Shown here: piece by piece, positions 23,287 through 32,587 of the stretch
Layout: each line of letters begins with the position of its first letter
Position numbering within the stretch: position 1 is the first letter of the stretch
Assembly: GCA_910580225.1 (NCBI GenBank)
Contig: CAJTXE010000033.1
Coordinates: 1 to 49,652, forward strand
DNA length: 49,652 nucleotides
DNA from: an uncultured Acetatifactor sp.
GTDB taxonomy: Bacteria; Bacillota; Clostridia; Lachnospirales; Lachnospiraceae
Direction: 5' to 3'
Translations under genes and position numbers: made by a program
The notes under the pieces: generated by a model
Database searches by the model: none
What the model saw: only the letters and a program-made list of their open reading frames with translations
Told to the model about the DNA's origin: nothing

Positions 23287-24216
23287 CTACCACAAGCTCG
23301 TCTGCCCTACCTTCTTCGCCGCCTTATTGGCCATGACCACCAGGAACAGCGCAATCACCGACTGAAAAATACTCACTGCCGCACCGTAGCTGTAGTTCGC
23401 CTCAATCAATCCCCGCCTGTATACATAGGTGGAAATCACGTCCGCCGTCTTATATGTTGAGCCATTATATAACAAGATAATTTTCTCATAACCGATGGAT
23501 AAGATACGCCCTACCGTCAGCAGGAACTGAACGGAAATAACCGACACAATCCCCGGAAGGCTGATATGAATCAACTGCTGCAGCTTACTCGCTCCGTCTA
23601 TGGACGCCGCCTCATACAGCTGCTGGTCCACCCCAGCCAGAGCCGCCAGATAAATGATAGAGCCCCAGCCGCATCCCTGCCACAGCTCAGATATTACATA
23701 TATGGGCCTGAACCACTGGGGTTCCATCAGAAAGGTAACCGGTTCCATCCCCACAGTCTTCAGGATCTGGTTGATCAGCCCGTCCGATGCAACGATATTG
23801 GTGATAAACCCGCATACCACCACAGTAGACAGAAAATAGGGCAGATAAGAAACGGTCTGAGTAAACTTTTTAAACGCCTTATTTTTCACCTCGTTAACCA
23901 GCAGAGCCAGTAAAATCGGAGCCGGAAAACATATGACTATATTCCATAAGTTCAGCACGATGGTATTCTTTACAATGTTCCAGAAATAAGGATCGCTTAT
24001 AAAGGTCTTAAACCATTTCAGTCCCACCAATTTGCTGTGAAACACCCCCTTGAAAGCATTGAAGTCTTCAAAGGCAATCACCAACCATGCCATGGCCCCA
24101 TATTTAAACACAATAAAATACAGAAAGGGCAGTGCAAACATCAGATACAGCCATCTGCTCCGCTTTACATTCTTCAGGAATGCCTTCTTTCCGCTCTTTT
24201 TACCAATTGCTTTCAT
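23287..24216 (-). CDS. ABC transporter permease (LplB/YteP type)
   Basis: 309 residues with six predicted membrane spans and an EAA loop (YEAASIDGASKLQQLIHISLPG). The N-terminus is basic and cytoplasmic (MKAIGKKSGKKAFLKNVKRS). It forms the membrane channel as a heterodimer with the next permease. First gene of the transporter operon; GGGAGG lies 6 nt before the ATG. The leader of about 270 bp before it contains repeated GAAC/GTTC palindromes. Confidence 0.94.
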   Translation of the reverse strand: MKAIGKKSGKKAFLKNVKRSRWLYLMFALPFLYFIVFKYGAMAWLVIAFEDFNAFKGVFHSKLVGLKWFKTFISDPYFWNIVKNTIVLNLWNIVICFPAPILLALLVNEVKNKAFKKFTQTVSYLPYFLSTVVVCGFITNIVASDGLINQILKTVGMEPVTFLMEPQWFRPIYVISELWQGCGWGSIIYLAALAGVDQQLYEAASIDGASKLQQLIHISLPGIVSVISVQFLLTVGRILSIGYEKIILLYNGSTYKTADVISTYVYRRGLIEANYSYGAAVSIFQSVIALFLVVMANKAAKKVGQTSLW

Positions 24217-24308
24217 CTGATACCTCCCGCTTTTATTATTCCCGCATATATTCCTGTAAATCCGTCCTGTATCCGAACCCGCCCTTTCCTGAACTACGAT
24301 TTCTCAAT

Positions 24309-24472
24309 TGTTCCTTATTAAAGAACATTGTTCTCTTTAACTTTCAAAAAATGGGAACATACGCTTTGCTCTGCCTTCCATGTCCCCACAGCCAATGGAA
24401 ACTGTGTGGTCACCAATCCTGATTCTTCGGAATTTCACACGTCAATATGTTCTCTAATAAATAACACTGTTC
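24309..24472. promoter_or_regulatory. Cluster of GTTC/GAAC half-sites, candidate IclR operators
   Basis: GTTC at 24310, 24330, 24449 and 24469, with GAAC at 24323 and 24355. They include the perfect palindrome GAACATTGTTC (24323-24333) and GTTC(N9)GAAC (24310-24326). The decamer TGTTCTCTTT at 24329-24338 also occurs at 25481-25490, before the IclR gene. The sites lie downstream of the transporter promoter, where a repressor would block transcription. Confidence 0.45.
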
Positions 24473-24488
24473 TTAAATTAATAAATAA

Positions 24489-24517
24489 AATATATCACAT
24501 AGCCTGACACTTGTAAA
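24489..24517 (-). promoter_or_regulatory. Promoter of the ABC transporter operon
   Basis: Minus strand TTTACA (24512-24517), 17-bp spacer, TATATT (24489-24494). It is about 270 bp upstream of the first permease, leaving a long leader. The remainder of 24217-24661 holds no gene. Confidence 0.6.
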
Positions 24518-24598
24518 TCAGCAAAATAGCCAAAGAATATTTTGTTTTCTTGTGCAGTTTGTCCCATTTTATCCTATTCTGTCTCCGCCGAACAAAAC

Positions 24599-24637
24599 AG
24601 CGTCTGTAATCCACACAAACTGCAGAAAACAGACGCT
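24599..24637 (-). terminator. Hairpin after the IclR-family gene
   Basis: Perfect 9-bp stem AGCGTCTGT/ACAGACGCT with a 21-nt loop, 25 bp past the IclR stop; the trailing sequence on the minus strand (GTTTTGTT) is only moderately T-rich. Confidence 0.5.
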
Positions 24638-24661
24638 ATCTTTATAACCATATTTAACATA

Positions 24662-25423
24662 TCAGATCCGTTCCCCGACCTTTTTCAGGGATGCCCTCAT
24701 GATTCCGGCAATGACCTCAATACGTTCCTGGGAAAAACGCAGGGAAGGCCCGCTGACACTGACTGCCGCCAAAAGCTCGCCGCGCCGGCTGAAAACCGGC
24801 ATCCCCACACATTTTACTCCAAACTCATGCTCCATATTATCCACGGCATATCCCCGCTCCCGGGTCAGAGCCAGATCCCTGCGCAGAACCTCCGGGTCTG
24901 TGATCGTGTTTTTTGTGAAGGCATACAACCCTCTGGCAATATAGGTCTCCGCCACATCCTCCGGAAGGTAAGCCAGTACCGCTTTTCCGATACCGGTACA
25001 GTACATCTTCGCATGTTCTCCCAGAATAACCCGCATCATATTATAAGATTCCACAGGATGCATGGCTTCCAGATAGACCATTTCATCCTCCCGGGGTACG
25101 GCAAGATAGACCACTTCCCCTGTTACATCCGCGATTTCCTGCATGTAGGGCATCATGACTTTACGAATATTGAAACGGTCCCCCACAGACTGGCAAAGCT
25201 CCAGGATTCCCAGACCCAGCTGGTATTTTCCGCTCTCCGCATCCTGCTCCAGATAATTCATGGCCTGAAAAGTTGTCAGGATGTTATGTACATTGCTTTT
25301 GTTCAGATCCAGCATATCGCTGATCTCTGTCACACCAAGCCTGGGCTTCCTCACAAAACAGTTTAAAATCGTCAATGCTTTCTGCAGGCTCTTTACTTTG
25401 ATTTCCCCCTCTTCCATAATCAC
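24662..25423 (-). CDS. IclR-family transcriptional regulator
   Basis: About 253 residues. An N-terminal winged HTH (KSLQKALTILNCF ... VTEISDMLDLNKSNVHNILTTF) is followed by the IclR effector domain with GKAVLAYLPEDV, ITDPEVLRRDLALTRERGYAVD and the end segment SVSGPSLRFSQERI. AAAGGA lies 6 nt before a GTG at 25423; ATG 25417 is 12 nt away and also possible. It stands between the transporter operon and proC/hypD, all on the same strand, and may regulate either. TGTTCTCTTT motifs before both itself and the transporter favour the glycan genes. Confidence 0.93.
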   Translation of the reverse strand: MIMEEGEIKVKSLQKALTILNCFVRKPRLGVTEISDMLDLNKSNVHNILTTFQAMNYLEQDAESGKYQLGLGILELCQSVGDRFNIRKVMMPYMQEIADVTGEVVYLAVPREDEMVYLEAMHPVESYNMMRVILGEHAKMYCTGIGKAVLAYLPEDVAETYIARGLYAFTKNTITDPEVLRRDLALTRERGYAVDNMEHEFGVKCVGMPVFSRRGELLAAVSVSGPSLRFSQERIEVIAGIMRASLKKVGERI

Positions 25424-25443
25424 GGACCATCCTTTCTCTGTGT

Positions 25444-25467
25444 CCCGGCCGTCCTCCGACGGCCGGG
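25444..25467. other. Very stable hairpin in front of the IclR gene
   Basis: Perfect 10-bp GC stem CCCGGCCGTC/GACGGCCGGG with a 4-nt loop, about 13 nt upstream of the IclR Shine-Dalgarno sequence. No T-run follows on the minus strand, so it is not a standard terminator. It could be a processing or stability element between proC and the regulator gene. Confidence 0.6.
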
Positions 25468-25551
25468 CGGTTTCCGAAAATGTTCTCTTTTGGAATTTTG
25501 CCGGGCACATTTCCGCCCTCTGCATACTAAATTTTCAGGAACACTGACATC

Positions 25552-26346
25552 TTACATTTCCCTGGACTTGCCCGCACAGGCCTTTACTGCTTCAAATACT
25601 GCGCTCCGCAGGCCTTTTTCCTCCAGAACCCGAACGGCCTCAATGGTGGTTCCGCCCGGCGAACAGACCATATCCTTCAGTTCCCCGGGATGCTTTCCCG
25701 TCTCCAGAACCATCTTTGCACTGCCCAACACTGCCTGTGCAGCAAATTTATAGGCCTGTGCCCGGGACATTCCCTCCGCCACCGCCGCATCCGCCATGGA
25801 CTCAATAAAGAGAAAGACATAGGCCGGAGAGCTGCCGCTTACTGCCGTCACCACATCCATCATATTCTCACCTACGATTTCTGTCTTTCCGAAACCGCTG
25901 CACACATCCCGCACCAGAGCAATCTCCTCCTCTGTGACCAGAATGTTGGGACACATCCCCATCATCCCTTCCCTGACCATACACGGAGTATTTGGCATAG
26001 TTCGTATAATCTTTACCGGTTTTTCAAACTTTTCTTCCAACCACTCCAACGTTCTTCCCGGCGCGATGGCAACCACAATCTTGTCCAACGTAACCACATC
26101 CCGGATCTCTTCAATGACGCTCTCATAATATTGAGGTTTTACTGCCAGAAACACCACATCAGCAAAGCTTGTCACGATCTTATTATCCATGGAGGTAAGG
26201 ATACCCAGATCCTTCTCTATGGCGGTCAGCGCTCCCGCCAAAGCATCCGATGCCATAATCTCATCTTCTGTGCATTTACCGGAAGCTATGATCCCCCGCA
26301 TCATCGCTCCTCCCATATTTCCGCTCCCTATAAATCCTACTTTCAT
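25552..26346 (-). CDS. proC: Pyrroline-5-carboxylate reductase
   Basis: 264 residues, normal length. It reduces 1-pyrroline-5-carboxylate to L-proline with NAD(P)H. The Rossmann motif GFIGSGNMGGAMMRG is at the N-terminus, VFLAVKPQYYE is in the middle, and the C-terminal dimerisation domain has AVSGSSPAYVFLFIE and SPGGTTIEAVRVLEE. ATG 26346 follows AGGAG; the frame extends to 26478 without a site. Lying directly after hypD, it completes conversion of trans-4-hydroxyproline to proline, a linkage known from gut Clostridia. Confidence 0.97.
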   Translation of the reverse strand: MKVGFIGSGNMGGAMMRGIIASGKCTEDEIMASDALAGALTAIEKDLGILTSMDNKIVTSFADVVFLAVKPQYYESVIEEIRDVVTLDKIVVAIAPGRTLEWLEEKFEKPVKIIRTMPNTPCMVREGMMGMCPNILVTEEEIALVRDVCSGFGKTEIVGENMMDVVTAVSGSSPAYVFLFIESMADAAVAEGMSRAQAYKFAAQAVLGSAKMVLETGKHPGELKDMVCSPGGTTIEAVRVLEEKGLRSAVFEAVKACAGKSREM

Positions 26347-26440
26347 AGTCTTTCTCCTATCCTTCCTTTTGTCTTCCGGCCCTTTTTCGGGCTCCTGGCT
26401 CTTTTTCTGTCCTGAGCCTGTCTTGATACTTTGATATGTT

Positions 26441-28813
26441 CTAAAACGCTTGATGCTCCGTACGCCCGATAATCTCATCCTGCAGTGCCTTGCTTAAATT
26501 GCGGAAGTGGTCGCTGTATCCCGCCACCCGCACAATCAGGTCTCTGTATTCGTCCGGATTCTGCTGGGCCAGGATCAGGGTCTCCCTGTCAATCACATTA
26601 AACTGAATATGATGGCCGTCCATATTGAAATAACTCTTCACCAGATTTGCCATCTGGTTGAGCCCCTGCTCTCCTGCTACCAGAGAAGGAGAAAATTTCT
26701 GGTTCAGCAGCGTGCCTCCGGTGGAGAGATGATCCATCTTTGCACAGGATCTGATGACACCGGTGGGACCGTTTACATCTGCACCCTTTTCCGGAGAAAT
26801 CCCTTCTGAAACCGGTTTGTGAGCATGGCGGCCATTGGCGCTGGCCATCATCACATCTCCGAAATACACATGACATGTGGTCGGCAGCATATTAATCCGG
26901 TAAGTGCCGCCCCTGTTGTTACGCCGGCCTGTTACGCTCCTCTGATAAAATCCGAATACTTCCCTCATGATTGTATCAGCATAGTCATCGTCATTTCCAT
27001 ACTTGGGTGATTTGTCCGCCACCAGATGCCAGATCCTGTCATACCCCACGAAATCCGCCTTCATAGCCTCCATGAGCTCCATCATGGAAAACTTGCCGTG
27101 GTCATATACATTGTATTTTATAGCCGCCAGGCAATCTGTGATGGTACCGATACCGACTCCCTGAAGATAGCTTGTGTTGTATCTTGCTCCCCCTGCATTG
27201 TAGTCCATCCCTCTGTCGATGCAGTCGTTGGTCAGCACTGATAAAAAAGGAACCGGCATCTCCTGTGCATAAATCTTCTCAATCACAAGGCTCCCCCGTA
27301 TTTTTATATCGAGAAAATAACGAATCTGCTTACAGAACGCTTCCCACAGTGCCTCATAACTCTCCATCTCATATCCATATCCGGTTTCGGGACCAAGCTG
27401 CTGCCCTGTCATATGGTCATAACCATTAAACAGAGTCAATTCCAGAATTTTAGGTATATTAAAATACCCTGTAAGAATATAGGCCTCGTTGCCGAAAGCC
27501 CCTGTCTCTACGCAGCCGCTGGTGCCGCCCTTTCTGGCATCCTCAATGGTTTTACCAGCATTGAGCAGCTCCTGAATAATGGCCTCCGTATTATAAAAAG
27601 CAGGCTGTCCCCATCCCTTCCGGGAAATCTCGCAGGCCTTTTTCAGAAACGCCTGGGGCGTCTTACGGCTGATCTGCACATTGGAACTGGGCTGCAGCAG
27701 TTTCATCTCGTCCATACACTCCAGGATCAGGTAGCTCACCTCATTTACCCCATCCTCGCCCTCAGGCGTAATGCCGCCGGTATTGATATTGGCAAAATCC
27801 GTATAGGTACTGCTCTCCTTCAATGTGATGCCCACCTTGGGCGGAGCGGGTTGATTGTTGAATTTCACCCATAGGCACTCCAACAGCTCCCTGGCCTGCT
27901 CCTCATCCAGAATTCCCTCTTCCCTGTCCTTTCTGTAGAAAGAAATCAAGTGTTGGTCCAGCCGGCCGGGACTGTACGCATCCCATGGATTCAGTTCCGT
28001 AGTCACACCCAGATGGACAAACCAGTACATCTGAATGGCCTGCCAGTAAGTCCTGGGTCTCTGTGCCGGTACCACCCTGCAGTTCTCTGCGATCTGAAGC
28101 AGTTCCGTCTTTCTCACGGCATCCCCGCACTGGGCCGCCATACATTCTGCCAACTCTGCATACCGGGAAGCCAACAGCAATATGGCATCACAGGCAATGT
28201 CCATCCCCTTTAACTCTGCCTCTTTGTTCATCGCTTCCGGATCATTGAAATAATCCAGCCGATCCAGCCGCTTTTTTATATCCCTCTTATGATCCAGAAA
28301 TCCCCTGGTATAGATATTTTCAGATCCCACCGTGTGTCCCGGTCCGCGCTGTTCCATGAATTCGGTAAAAATCCCGGCACCGTACGCCCGCTTCCACTCG
28401 GGCGTCATATGCATCAGAATTTTATGACGGATGGAACGTTTCTCCCAATAGGGAATGATTTCCTCCTGGAAAATGTAATCCTCCTCCTGTACCTTAAAAT
28501 TAATGAGATCCCGTTCGTTCATAATCTTCAGATCGTCCACTGTATGACAGCACAGGTCCGGAAAGGTAGGAGCTGCCTGCGGTCCGCTTCCCTTTTCCCC
28601 CACAATCAACTCTCCGTCCTCAATGCAGATGGTCTTATTGGCAAAATAATGCTTCAGACTCAGTGCCCGCAGCTCCGGTATACTCACTTCCCCCTCATAC
28701 CGGCGGTAGGCTTCCGTAAAATATCTGGCGCGCTCCATGTCGATATGCGCCTGGGTTTCGGTGCTCTGCTTCCGCAGCCTCCGAATCCGTTCATTCATGC
28801 CCCGTTCTTCCAT
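26441..28813 (-). CDS. hypD: trans-4-hydroxy-L-proline dehydratase (glycyl radical enzyme)
   Basis: 790 residues of the pyruvate formate-lyase-like superfamily. It dehydrates trans-4-hydroxy-L-proline to pyrroline-5-carboxylate by a radical mechanism. The active-site loop GGTSGCVETG supplies the thiyl cysteine and the catalytic glutamate, and the C-terminal RVAGYSDHFRNLS carries the glycyl radical. The loop and stretches such as NNQPAPPKVGITLKESSTYT match my memory of the Clostridioides difficile enzyme closely. Neighbours fit: activase upstream, proC downstream. The enzyme is oxygen-sensitive, so the host should be an anaerobe. The start is ATG 28813 after AAAGGA. Confidence 0.95.
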   Translation of the reverse strand: MEERGMNERIRRLRKQSTETQAHIDMERARYFTEAYRRYEGEVSIPELRALSLKHYFANKTICIEDGELIVGEKGSGPQAAPTFPDLCCHTVDDLKIMNERDLINFKVQEEDYIFQEEIIPYWEKRSIRHKILMHMTPEWKRAYGAGIFTEFMEQRGPGHTVGSENIYTRGFLDHKRDIKKRLDRLDYFNDPEAMNKEAELKGMDIACDAILLLASRYAELAECMAAQCGDAVRKTELLQIAENCRVVPAQRPRTYWQAIQMYWFVHLGVTTELNPWDAYSPGRLDQHLISFYRKDREEGILDEEQARELLECLWVKFNNQPAPPKVGITLKESSTYTDFANINTGGITPEGEDGVNEVSYLILECMDEMKLLQPSSNVQISRKTPQAFLKKACEISRKGWGQPAFYNTEAIIQELLNAGKTIEDARKGGTSGCVETGAFGNEAYILTGYFNIPKILELTLFNGYDHMTGQQLGPETGYGYEMESYEALWEAFCKQIRYFLDIKIRGSLVIEKIYAQEMPVPFLSVLTNDCIDRGMDYNAGGARYNTSYLQGVGIGTITDCLAAIKYNVYDHGKFSMMELMEAMKADFVGYDRIWHLVADKSPKYGNDDDYADTIMREVFGFYQRSVTGRRNNRGGTYRINMLPTTCHVYFGDVMMASANGRHAHKPVSEGISPEKGADVNGPTGVIRSCAKMDHLSTGGTLLNQKFSPSLVAGEQGLNQMANLVKSYFNMDGHHIQFNVIDRETLILAQQNPDEYRDLIVRVAGYSDHFRNLSKALQDEIIGRTEHQAF

Positions 28814-28995
28814 GACAAGTTTTCCTTTCCCTTTCTATCTCTTGTGTATGCTTTATTTCTTATGTTTCATCTTTTGCTGTGTCTGTTTTTGAAATCGGTT
28901 TCACGTCCTGAGCTTATTTGCATCCTCCTGCTGCACACAAGCCACTTGGCCTGCATCCACAGGTATCAAAACCGAGAGCTCGGGCTGAGGTCAGT

Positions 28996-29928
28996 TCAGC
29001 CGCCTATGAAAACCGTCCCGAACTTTCCCAGTCGGAGACACCATTCTTTCAGACACTGTTGATTTGGCACCTGGAAATTCTGGCCTTCATATTTTTGCCC
29101 CAGACGCCCATACTTACCGCTCCCCGTATTATGATAGGGAAGAATGTTGATTCGCTGAAAGTGAATTTCGTTTTCAGCCAGAAACTGTTCCAGCTGTGCC
29201 AGGTCTCCTTCGCTGTCATTGACACCGCCGATAAGAGGCAAACGCAGCCAGATCTTCGCCTTCTGTTCCGAGAGCATTTGCAGATTCTGCAAAATCCTGC
29301 CGTTCCCTCTCCCGGTATACTGCTCATGCTTCCGACTGTCCATCATTTTCAAATCATACAAAAAGGTATCCACATAGGGAAGAACTCTCCGGAAATTCTC
29401 CCATGGAGCCTCCCCGCAGGTGTCTACACAGACAGAAATGCCCTTCCTGCGCAGTGTCTTTAAAAGCACCTCCACATACACCATATCCTGGACCATCACT
29501 TCTCCGCCGGAGAGAGTCACCCCGCCGCCCGACGTCTCATAGAACGGATTGTCCCGGGCAAGCTTCTGCACCAGTTCTTCCACGGTCCGGAATTTCCCGC
29601 ACAGTTCCCGGGCATTATAAATACATTCTTCCGCGCACTGCCCGCAGACCCGGCATTTCCCGGGAATGCTTACCGGCAGACGACCGGCAGACAGAAAATC
29701 TCCGTCCATCTGTATCGCCCCCTCCGGGCAGCAGCGCACACAGGCACCGCACCCTTGGCAACGCTCCTCATAGAAAAGAATCTCTCCGCCAAACTTCTGC
29801 GTCTCCGGATTATGGCACCATTTACAGGACAACGGACACCCCTTGAAAAAAACGGTTGTCCGGATGCCCTCTCCATCATGGATGGAATATCTCTGAATAT
29901 CTGTTACCAGCGGCCCTGTGTCACACAT
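28996..29928 (-). CDS. Glycyl radical enzyme activase for HypD (radical SAM)
   Basis: 310 residues. The radical-SAM cluster motif is CPLSCKWC (CX3CX2C) near residue 33. It is followed by an insert with two ferredoxin-type 4Fe-4S motifs (CQGCGACVRCCPEG and CRVCGQCAEEC), and then SGGEVMVQ for SAM binding. It generates the glycyl radical on the dehydratase encoded next. ATG 29928 is set by GGGGAG 8 nt upstream; the frame is open to 29994. It starts 8 bp inside the end of the nucleoside-kinase gene, so it is translated from the same transcript as that housekeeping gene. Sometimes called HypE in this pathway (not the hydrogenase factor). Confidence 0.95.
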   Translation of the reverse strand: MCDTGPLVTDIQRYSIHDGEGIRTTVFFKGCPLSCKWCHNPETQKFGGEILFYEERCQGCGACVRCCPEGAIQMDGDFLSAGRLPVSIPGKCRVCGQCAEECIYNARELCGKFRTVEELVQKLARDNPFYETSGGGVTLSGGEVMVQDMVYVEVLLKTLRRKGISVCVDTCGEAPWENFRRVLPYVDTFLYDLKMMDSRKHEQYTGRGNGRILQNLQMLSEQKAKIWLRLPLIGGVNDSEGDLAQLEQFLAENEIHFQRINILPYHNTGSGKYGRLGQKYEGQNFQVPNQQCLKEWCLRLGKFGTVFIGG

Positions 29929-31576
29929 TGAAACAGCTCCCCCCCACAAACTCCCTGCAAATGGAATTGTTGGGCAGACTCTCACTTGGTACACTCAGGA
30001 AATAATTCAGAAACTTCAGCAGCCGCTTTGCTTCATAATACTCCGGCGCCTCCCTGGGGATCTGAAACAGCAACGGCTCTGCAAAAGTCTTCAGCATAGC
30101 AAGCTCATAGATCAGCGCCGAATTAAACATGGCATCGGCCCCCTCCTGGAAAGGAAAAATATTCTCCTCTTCGCCCCTGCGCACAGAATGCCACATCTGG
30201 ATTGTCCTCTGGGCACTGGCTCCTCTGGTGCGGGCATCCCGTACCATTCTCCGCAGCAACCGTCCATCCGTGGTGGGGATACGGTTATGGCCATCCACAT
30301 TCAGGGTGGTCAGCGCACTGATGTATATCTTGTACTTACTCTCCTCTGGCAGTGCATAGGACATCTTCTCGTTGAGACCGTGAATTCCCTCCAGAACCAG
30401 GATGTCATTGGGTCCCAGCTGCATGAAATCCCCTCTGTACTCCCGCTGGCCTGTTTTGAAATTAAAGGCCGGCAATTCCACCCGCTCTCCCCCCAGCAGA
30501 CTCACCATATTGTCATTGAAAAGCTTTACGTCGATGGCTTCCAGGCACTCAAAATTATAATCCCCGTTCTCGTCTCTGGGAGTCAGTTCCCTGTTCACGA
30601 AATAATTGTCCAGAGCAATGGTCCTGGGTATCTTGCCCAGTGTCCGGAGCTGAATGGACAGTCTGTGGGAAAAACTGGTCTTACCTGAGGATGACGGACC
30701 TGCAATCATGACAAATTTCACGCCCTCTCTGTCCACAATGTCCCTGGCAATCTCCCCGATCTTCCGCTCCTGCTCCGCTTCCTGCACCAGAATCAGATCA
30801 TTCATGGATCCATTGCAGATCTGGTCGTTTAAGTCGCCCACGGTCTCGATCCCCGCGGTCCTGCCCCATTCCATGGCGCTCTCCATGGTTTCAAACAACT
30901 TCTTACTGTCCGCAAAGGGCTCCACTGACCTGGGATGGGACTTGGTTGGCAGCACCAGCATAAAACCATTCTTATATGGAACCACCTCGTACCATTTCAC
31001 ATATCCTGCATTGGGCAACATGTATCCGTAATAATAATCACAATATCCCTCTATTTCATATATATTCACACTGGAGCTCATCCGGTAATGGAACAGTCTG
31101 ACCTTATCCTCCATGCCCATCTTTTGGAAAAGCGCCACAGCATCGTCTATCGGATAGGAATGCTTCATAAAAGGCGCCTTTGCCTCTGACAGCTGTCCCA
31201 TACGCTCTTTGATTCTCTCTGCGCTCTTTTCACTGACAGGCACCTCTCCGAACGTATTCACATAGATTCCTCTGCCGATGGTAAACTCCACACAGCTCTT
31301 TCTGGCAGCCTCCGCTCCAAACACATCGTGAATGCCTTTCAGAAACAGCATGGTGGCCGTTCTCACGTATGTCTTGTGCCCCACATCATCCCCCAGAGTA
31401 AAGAAATCCACCGTGCAGTCTTTCGTCACTTTCTTGAACAGCTCCCTGATCTTGCCGTTCACTGACACCACCGCAATGGTATCGTTATATTCCTTCTGAT
31501 ATTCCGAAACAATGGATTCATAGGTAGTTCCCTTAGGTACCTGTTTCTGTTCTCCGCGAATTGTAACTGTAACCAT
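29921..31576 (-). CDS. TGS/SAD-domain uridine kinase-like nucleoside kinase
   Basis: 551 residues in three parts: a TGS-like domain (about 1-60), a threonyl-tRNA-synthetase second additional domain-like region (about 60-200), and a P-loop uridine kinase/phosphoribulokinase domain with GPSSSGKTSFSHR near residue 293 and ALDNYFV near 325. It should phosphorylate uridine/cytidine or another small nucleoside; the role of the tRNA-synthetase-like part is unknown. The architecture is common in Firmicutes. AAAGGA precedes the ATG; 18 bp separate it from trmK upstream. Confidence 0.93.
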   Translation of the reverse strand: MVTVTIRGEQKQVPKGTTYESIVSEYQKEYNDTIAVVSVNGKIRELFKKVTKDCTVDFFTLGDDVGHKTYVRTATMLFLKGIHDVFGAEAARKSCVEFTIGRGIYVNTFGEVPVSEKSAERIKERMGQLSEAKAPFMKHSYPIDDAVALFQKMGMEDKVRLFHYRMSSSVNIYEIEGYCDYYYGYMLPNAGYVKWYEVVPYKNGFMLVLPTKSHPRSVEPFADSKKLFETMESAMEWGRTAGIETVGDLNDQICNGSMNDLILVQEAEQERKIGEIARDIVDREGVKFVMIAGPSSSGKTSFSHRLSIQLRTLGKIPRTIALDNYFVNRELTPRDENGDYNFECLEAIDVKLFNDNMVSLLGGERVELPAFNFKTGQREYRGDFMQLGPNDILVLEGIHGLNEKMSYALPEESKYKIYISALTTLNVDGHNRIPTTDGRLLRRMVRDARTRGASAQRTIQMWHSVRRGEEENIFPFQEGADAMFNSALIYELAMLKTFAEPLLFQIPREAPEYYEAKRLLKFLNYFLSVPSESLPNNSICREFVGGSCFNV

Positions 31577-31594
31577 GCCTGTTTTCCTTTCTTT

Positions 31595-32587
31595 TTATTT
31601 GATATCTGTGCAATCCAAAATATGTACGCCCTGTCTTCCAATCCGACCTTCCGCATTCCGATAATATGCCAAAGCTCTCTCAATGTCCTCCAATTCCCGC
31701 TGTACCTCTCTGAGACGGCGTACGGCCTTTTCGGTACCCGCAGCAGCCAGGGCGCTTTCCAGTTTTCTCAAATAAGTTTCCCGCTGCAGCAGATACTGCC
31801 AAAGTACCGGATGTTTTTTTTCCAGAAGAATTTGACCATACTGGTCATACAGGCACTGCACCTCTGCTGTCCCGGCATCCATCCTCTCTCTGTATGGTTT
31901 TTTCTGCCTGAAACCGATTCCGTCAGGTTCCGGAACTGTCCGTTCGGCTTTTTCTGCACCTGTCAGCTCTCTGCCTCCACTCTCTGCCGCTTTACCAGGT
32001 CCTGTCTCCACTGGTCCCGGCGATTCTTCCGTCTGCCCGTCTCTCAATTCGTCAGTCGCCTCTGCCGGTCCGTCTCCCCGGACATTCACCGCCTTCATGG
32101 CAAAATAGTACTTGCCGTCTTCGCAGACAACATCTTCGTCTGCAATCCGAAACCCGTTTTCTCTTAAAAAAACACGAAAACGTGGCAGTTCCGACTGGGG
32201 CTGCAAAATCAGCTCCCTCATGGTCCTGACTTTCTCCATCTCTGTCGTAAGAATCCGTTCCATAAGTCTGCCCCCCATACCCGCGCACACCAATGTATCG
32301 GCTTCTCCGGCATCACAGCCTGCCAGGCCGTCGGAAAGCCTGGTGCAGATATGGTTCTCCAGTCTGTGTTCCCTGATATGTATTCCCGCCGCTGCCAACG
32401 GCCCCTCCCGGACATCCATGGCAATCGCAGTGGGACAGATTCCGGCCTCAACCAGGGCAATTGACAGATATCCGTGGTCACAGCCCACATCCGCCAGGCG
32501 GTTTCCCGGCGTCACCATATCCGCAATCATTTGAAGTCTTTCCGACAGAAGCCCGGACGTTCCCTCTCTATTCTGCCGCCCTGCCAT
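31595..32587 (-). CDS. trmK: tRNA (adenine(22)-N1)-methyltransferase TrmK with an insert
   Basis: 330 residues against about 230 for typical TrmK. It methylates N1 of A22 in tRNA using SAM. Motif I is LADVGCDHGYLSIALVEAG near residue 35, with a downstream ILQPQSELPRFR motif. A ~75-residue low-complexity E/G/P-rich insert (about residues 175-250, e.g. ATDELRDGQTEESPGPVETG) lies between the methyltransferase core and the C-terminal coiled coil. The start overlaps the rpoD stop (ATGA), so the two are coupled. Confidence 0.93.
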   Translation of the reverse strand: MAGRQNREGTSGLLSERLQMIADMVTPGNRLADVGCDHGYLSIALVEAGICPTAIAMDVREGPLAAAGIHIREHRLENHICTRLSDGLAGCDAGEADTLVCAGMGGRLMERILTTEMEKVRTMRELILQPQSELPRFRVFLRENGFRIADEDVVCEDGKYYFAMKAVNVRGDGPAEATDELRDGQTEESPGPVETGPGKAAESGGRELTGAEKAERTVPEPDGIGFRQKKPYRERMDAGTAEVQCLYDQYGQILLEKKHPVLWQYLLQRETYLRKLESALAAAGTEKAVRRLREVQRELEDIERALAYYRNAEGRIGRQGVHILDCTDIK

